Origin: Devosia sp.
GTDB taxonomy: Bacteria > Pseudomonadota > Alphaproteobacteria > Rhizobiales > Devosiaceae
Length of the DNA: 9,166 nt
Direction: 5' to 3'
Assembly (NCBI GenBank): GCA_016793415.1
Contig: JAEUMC010000768.1
Coordinates: 1-9,166, forward strand
Shown in pieces: positions 7,104 to 9,166 of the stretch. Position 1 is the stretch's first letter. Each line of letters begins with the position of its first letter. Position numbers and translations under genes: made by a program. The notes beneath the pieces were generated by a model. That model searched no databases. It worked only from the letters and a program-made list of their open reading frames with translations, and was not told where the DNA came from.

Positions 7104-7135
7104 GCGGTCGCGGGCATGGTGTGCCCGCCGACCGC
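7104..7135 (-). promoter_or_regulatory. GC-rich stem-loop just after the binding-protein gene
   Basis: The left arm gcggtcgcgggc (7104-7115) pairs with gcccg-c-cgaccgc (7123-7135): twelve pairs with one bulged C around a 7-base loop. It begins 21 bases after the binding-protein stop codon. No U-tract follows, so a 3'-protecting or partial-termination role is more likely than a full stop. Confidence 0.5.
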
Positions 7136-7156
7136 GCTTCCAGCCCGTGCGGAGGT

Positions 7157-8293
7157 CTACTGCACGTTCTCTTCGGTCTGGGCCATGATCGCCGGCCCGG
7201 AGATGTTCACGCCGCAGGGTGGGAATTCATTGACGGTGAAGAAGTTGTCCGGCAGGTCGGTCCAGAAGTTCTCGCCATCCTTGAGCGCAGTGTAATCGAC
7301 CGACGGCAGCGGCACCGAGATGAGCTGCGGCATGACGTTGCCTTCGAGCGCCGAGATCGCCGCCTTCATCGAGATGGCGACGAGCCCTGGCGACTGGCCG
7401 ATGGAAAGGCCGGTGAGACCCTCGGCCGAGTGCGCCGCCACGAGCTTCCTGAAACCGTTCTCGGCTTCACCGCCCACCGGTACGAACGGGTGCTTGGCAT
7501 CGAGCAGCGCCTGCACGGTGCCGGTCGAGCCGCCCTGGGTGATCACGCCATCGAAGGTGCCGTGCACGGCGAGTGCGTCGGCGGTGACCTTCTGGGCGGT
7601 GCCGTCATCCCAGTTGCCGACCACCTGGACGATTTCCCAGGGGCCGGGGGTGGCGTCGAACACCTCGTGGATGCCGATCGAGCGGTCGCGATCGACCGAG
7701 TTGCCGGCAAGGCCGCGGACCTCGAGGATCTTGCCCGAGGTCTTGCCCTTGGCGGCAAGTTCCTTCAGCACGAAGTTGCCCCAGTCGCGGCCCATCTGCA
7801 GCTGGTCTTCGTTGACCATCATGACCGCGTCGGTATCGAGGATGTTGTCGAACGGCACGATGACGACGTTCTCGCGGTCGGCGAGGCGGATCACCCGGTC
7901 AAAGCCTTCCGGCGACACCGCAATGGTGACGATGGCGTCGAAGCCCTGGTTGATGAAGTCCTCGATGGCGCCGAGTTGAGCCGGCGCGTCGGTGCCGGTC
8001 GAGACGACCTTGAACTCCTTGATCTTGTCCTTGATCGCCGGGTCTTCGGCGAAGGCCTTGGCGGTCTTGATCATCTGGATGCGCCAGGTGTTGCCGACAT
8101 AGCCGTTGACTACGGCGATGCGGTACGGGCCCGGCTTGGCTTCCCACTGGAAATACTTGGTTTCGGCGCTCCACGGGGCAAAGCAGGTGGGGTCGGCGCC
8201 GGGGCCGGAGACCACCTTGGGTCCGGCATAGCTGAGGCTGGTCGAAACGAGCAGGCCGACAATTGCGGCCGAGGCAATGCGTAGTACGTTCAT
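7157..8293 (-). CDS. Periplasmic sugar-binding protein of a ribose-type ABC importer
   Basis: The 378-residue secreted protein resembles the periplasmic binding protein family that includes RbsB. A clear signal peptide occupies residues 1-23: positively charged MNVLR, a hydrophobic core, then Ser-Tyr-Ala before the likely cut. The first beta-strand of the fold begins only near RIAVVNGYVGNTWR. Before it stands an extra segment, about 35 residues of the mature protein, with PTCFAPW and KYFQWEA. Later landmarks are the stretch FDAIVTIAVSPEGFDRVIRLA, VVIVPFDN, and GVITQGGSTGTVQALL. Cys37 and Cys360 are the only cysteines and could form a disulfide between the two ends. I chose ATG 8293 over an upstream ATG at 8326 because GGGAGGAG lies 6 bases before it and the signal peptide starts there. 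It is the first gene of the importer. I cannot name the ligand; a sugar or polyol is likely. Confidence 0.94.
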   Translation of the reverse strand: MNVLRIASAAIVGLLVSTSLSYAGPKVVSGPGADPTCFAPWSAETKYFQWEAKPGPYRIAVVNGYVGNTWRIQMIKTAKAFAEDPAIKDKIKEFKVVSTGTDAPAQLGAIEDFINQGFDAIVTIAVSPEGFDRVIRLADRENVVIVPFDNILDTDAVMMVNEDQLQMGRDWGNFVLKELAAKGKTSGKILEVRGLAGNSVDRDRSIGIHEVFDATPGPWEIVQVVGNWDDGTAQKVTADALAVHGTFDGVITQGGSTGTVQALLDAKHPFVPVGGEAENGFRKLVAAHSAEGLTGLSIGQSPGLVAISMKAAISALEGNVMPQLISVPLPSVDYTALKDGENFWTDLPDNFFTVNEFPPCGVNISGPAIMAQTEENVQ

Positions 8294-8299
8294 AGGTTT

Positions 8300-8307
8300 C
8301 TCCTCCC
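8300..8307 (-). promoter_or_regulatory. Strong ribosome binding site of the binding-protein gene
   Basis: GGGAGGAG on the minus strand stands 6 bases before ATG 8293 and is the best Shine-Dalgarno match in the window. It fits a gene that must be made in large amounts and settles the start over the ATG at 8326. Confidence 0.75.
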
Positions 8308-8325
8308 AGAGAACGATCTGAAACA

Positions 8326-8351
8326 ACTAGGCAGTCGCTGGTCAGTCGGTG
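8326..8351. promoter_or_regulatory. Candidate operator upstream of the ABC operon
   Basis: Two direct copies of a nine-base word, cagtcgctg (8332-8340) and cagtcggtg (8343-8351), differ at one base and are spaced 11 bases apart, about one helical turn. The first copy also sits in a weak dyad at 8326-8346 (ACT-CAG-CTG-AGT). The site is 32-58 bases before the binding-protein start, where a repressor such as the adjacent GntR protein could act. No clear -35/-10 pair was found, so this is a suggestion only. Confidence 0.25.
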
Positions 8352-8425
8352 TCCGGTAGTCCGTCCACCGTCGTCGGGGCCGCTGCCGGCCCGTACGGCG
8401 CGCCATTCGGCGTCGCCAATCCCCT

Positions 8426-8445
8426 GCGCGCGGGATACCGCGCGC
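8426..8445 (-). terminator. Stem-loop right after the GntR regulator gene
   Basis: The eight-base arms gcgcgcgg (8426-8433) and ccgcgcgc (8438-8445) are perfectly complementary around GATA. The structure starts 4 bases past the regulator's stop codon. The minus-strand sequence after it (AGGGGATTGG) is not U-rich, so termination may be partial. A smaller hairpin, gggccg/cggccc (8377-8392), follows. The remaining 8294-8449 spacer shows no gene. Confidence 0.4.
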
Positions 8446-8449
8446 CGTG

Positions 8450-9124
8450 CTACTCCTTGAACAGGGCCAGGCCTGCTTCGAGGTGCTGGCTCATGCGGTA
8501 TTGGTAGGCAAAGCGGTTGCGGCTCTCGAGCGCGTCGGCGATGCCGCCATGCTCATCGAAGCTGACGCCATGGGTCTTCATGCGGTTGACGCCGCTCTCC
8601 ATGATTTTCAGCATCACCGGCTTCATGATCCGATAGATCTCGTTGACCTGCTTGTTGCCGAGGATGCCGACCAGGGTCGAATGGAAGCGGAAGTCGTGCT
8701 GGGCGGCGACGTGCAACTGGTCTTCCTCGCGCATGGCATCATTGGCTTCACGCAGCCGGACGATGTCGTCGGAGGTGGCGCGCTCGAACAGCTGGTCGAC
8801 GGCGCCGACCTCGATCAGCTGGCGGAACCCCTGGGTGTCGAGGAAGGTTTGCCGGCTCAACTCCAGCGTGTTGAACGAGTAGAGTTCGAACACCGCGTCC
8901 ATGCGCCGGTCGATGATCACCGCGCCGACCTTGGGCCGCACGTCGACCACGCCATAGGCCTTGAGGATGCGCATCGCCTCGCGCACCGTCGTCCGGCTCG
9001 AGGCGAACATCTCGCCCAGCTCGCGCTCCGATGGCAGCGGGTCGCCGACCCCCAGGTTGCGGTTGTCGATCAGCGCCTTGATCTGCCCGACCAGGGTTTC
9101 GACAGCGGAATCGTAGAGGTGCAC
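8450..9124 (-). CDS. GntR-family transcriptional regulator, FCD (FadR) subfamily
   Basis: The 224 residues shown form a cytosolic DNA-binding regulator. The N-terminal winged helix has the classic LPSERELGEMFASSRTTVRE (30-49), followed by AMRILKAYGVVDVRPKVGAVI (50-70). The C-terminal all-helical FCD ligand domain (about 90-220) has Asp144, His148, His192 and His214 in the spacing expected for its metal site, plus LVGILGNKQVNEIY (151-164). It reads in the same direction as the sugar importer and ends 156 bases before it, so it most likely senses the importer's substrate or a catabolite and controls that operon, usually as a repressor. The only start in the window is GTG at 9124 with a poor ribosome site. 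The frame stays open to the right edge for 14 more codons, so the true start may lie outside the window. Confidence 0.93.
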   Translation of the reverse strand: MHLYDSAVETLVGQIKALIDNRNLGVGDPLPSERELGEMFASSRTTVREAMRILKAYGVVDVRPKVGAVIIDRRMDAVFELYSFNTLELSRQTFLDTQGFRQLIEVGAVDQLFERATSDDIVRLREANDAMREEDQLHVAAQHDFRFHSTLVGILGNKQVNEIYRIMKPVMLKIMESGVNRMKTHGVSFDEHGGIADALESRNRFAYQYRMSQHLEAGLALFKE

Positions 9125-9166
9125 GGCGCGCTGCTTCTGGCGCGCGCCCCCTGGTTTCAGCCGAAC

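Noticed and set aside
6872..8284. Plus-strand 470-codon frame opposite the binding-protein gene
   Set aside because: It is long only because of high GC; it covers the hairpin spacer and the antisense of a sure gene, and has no recognisable domain.

Overview
This is a GC-rich stretch (roughly two thirds G+C by eye) with densely packed genes, short spacers and several GTG/TTG start candidates. The protein types (rhizobial-looking sugar ABC transporter, FCD-type GntR regulator, tandem DedA proteins) suggest an alphaproteobacterium, probably of the Hyphomicrobiales. That placement is inference, because the window has no rRNA or other taxonomic marker. I see no tRNA, rRNA, insertion sequence, CRISPR array or phage gene, and no spacer longer than about 280 bases.

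Layout from left to right. (1) Positions 1-1451, minus strand: two tandem DedA/SNARE-associated membrane proteins. Each is 233 residues, they align without gaps, and they are about 65% identical by eye. The left copy lacks only the last two bases of its stop codon at the window edge. (2) Positions 1452-1730: a non-coding divergent spacer with a long imperfect dyad. (3) Positions 1731-2126, plus strand: a RidA-family protein. (4) Positions 2123-3301, minus strand: a full-length two-domain ChrA chromate transporter that converges on ridA; both stop codons lie in one CTAG. (5) Positions 3385-8293, minus strand: a complete ribose-type (CUT2-like) ABC importer, in transcription order substrate-binding protein, double-domain ATPase, permease and second permease, ending in a GC-rich terminator-like hairpin. 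(6) Positions 8450-9124, minus strand: an FCD-type GntR regulator just upstream of the importer and probably controlling it.

In the importer, a secreted binding protein captures a sugar-like ligand, the two different permeases form the channel, and the fused ATPase drives uptake. The substrate cannot be read from the window because no catabolic gene is present; such genes may lie beyond the right edge. A cluster of strong hairpins without a U-tract separates the binding-protein gene from the ATPase gene, as expected where binding protein is made in excess of the membrane parts.

Overall this is an ordinary chromosomal transport region. The points most worth a second look are the DedA tandem duplication with altered motif residues, the asymmetric ATPase sites with an unusual second Walker B, the binding protein's N-terminal extension with its two lone cysteines, and the hairpin cluster. 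I see no evidence for a new biological system.
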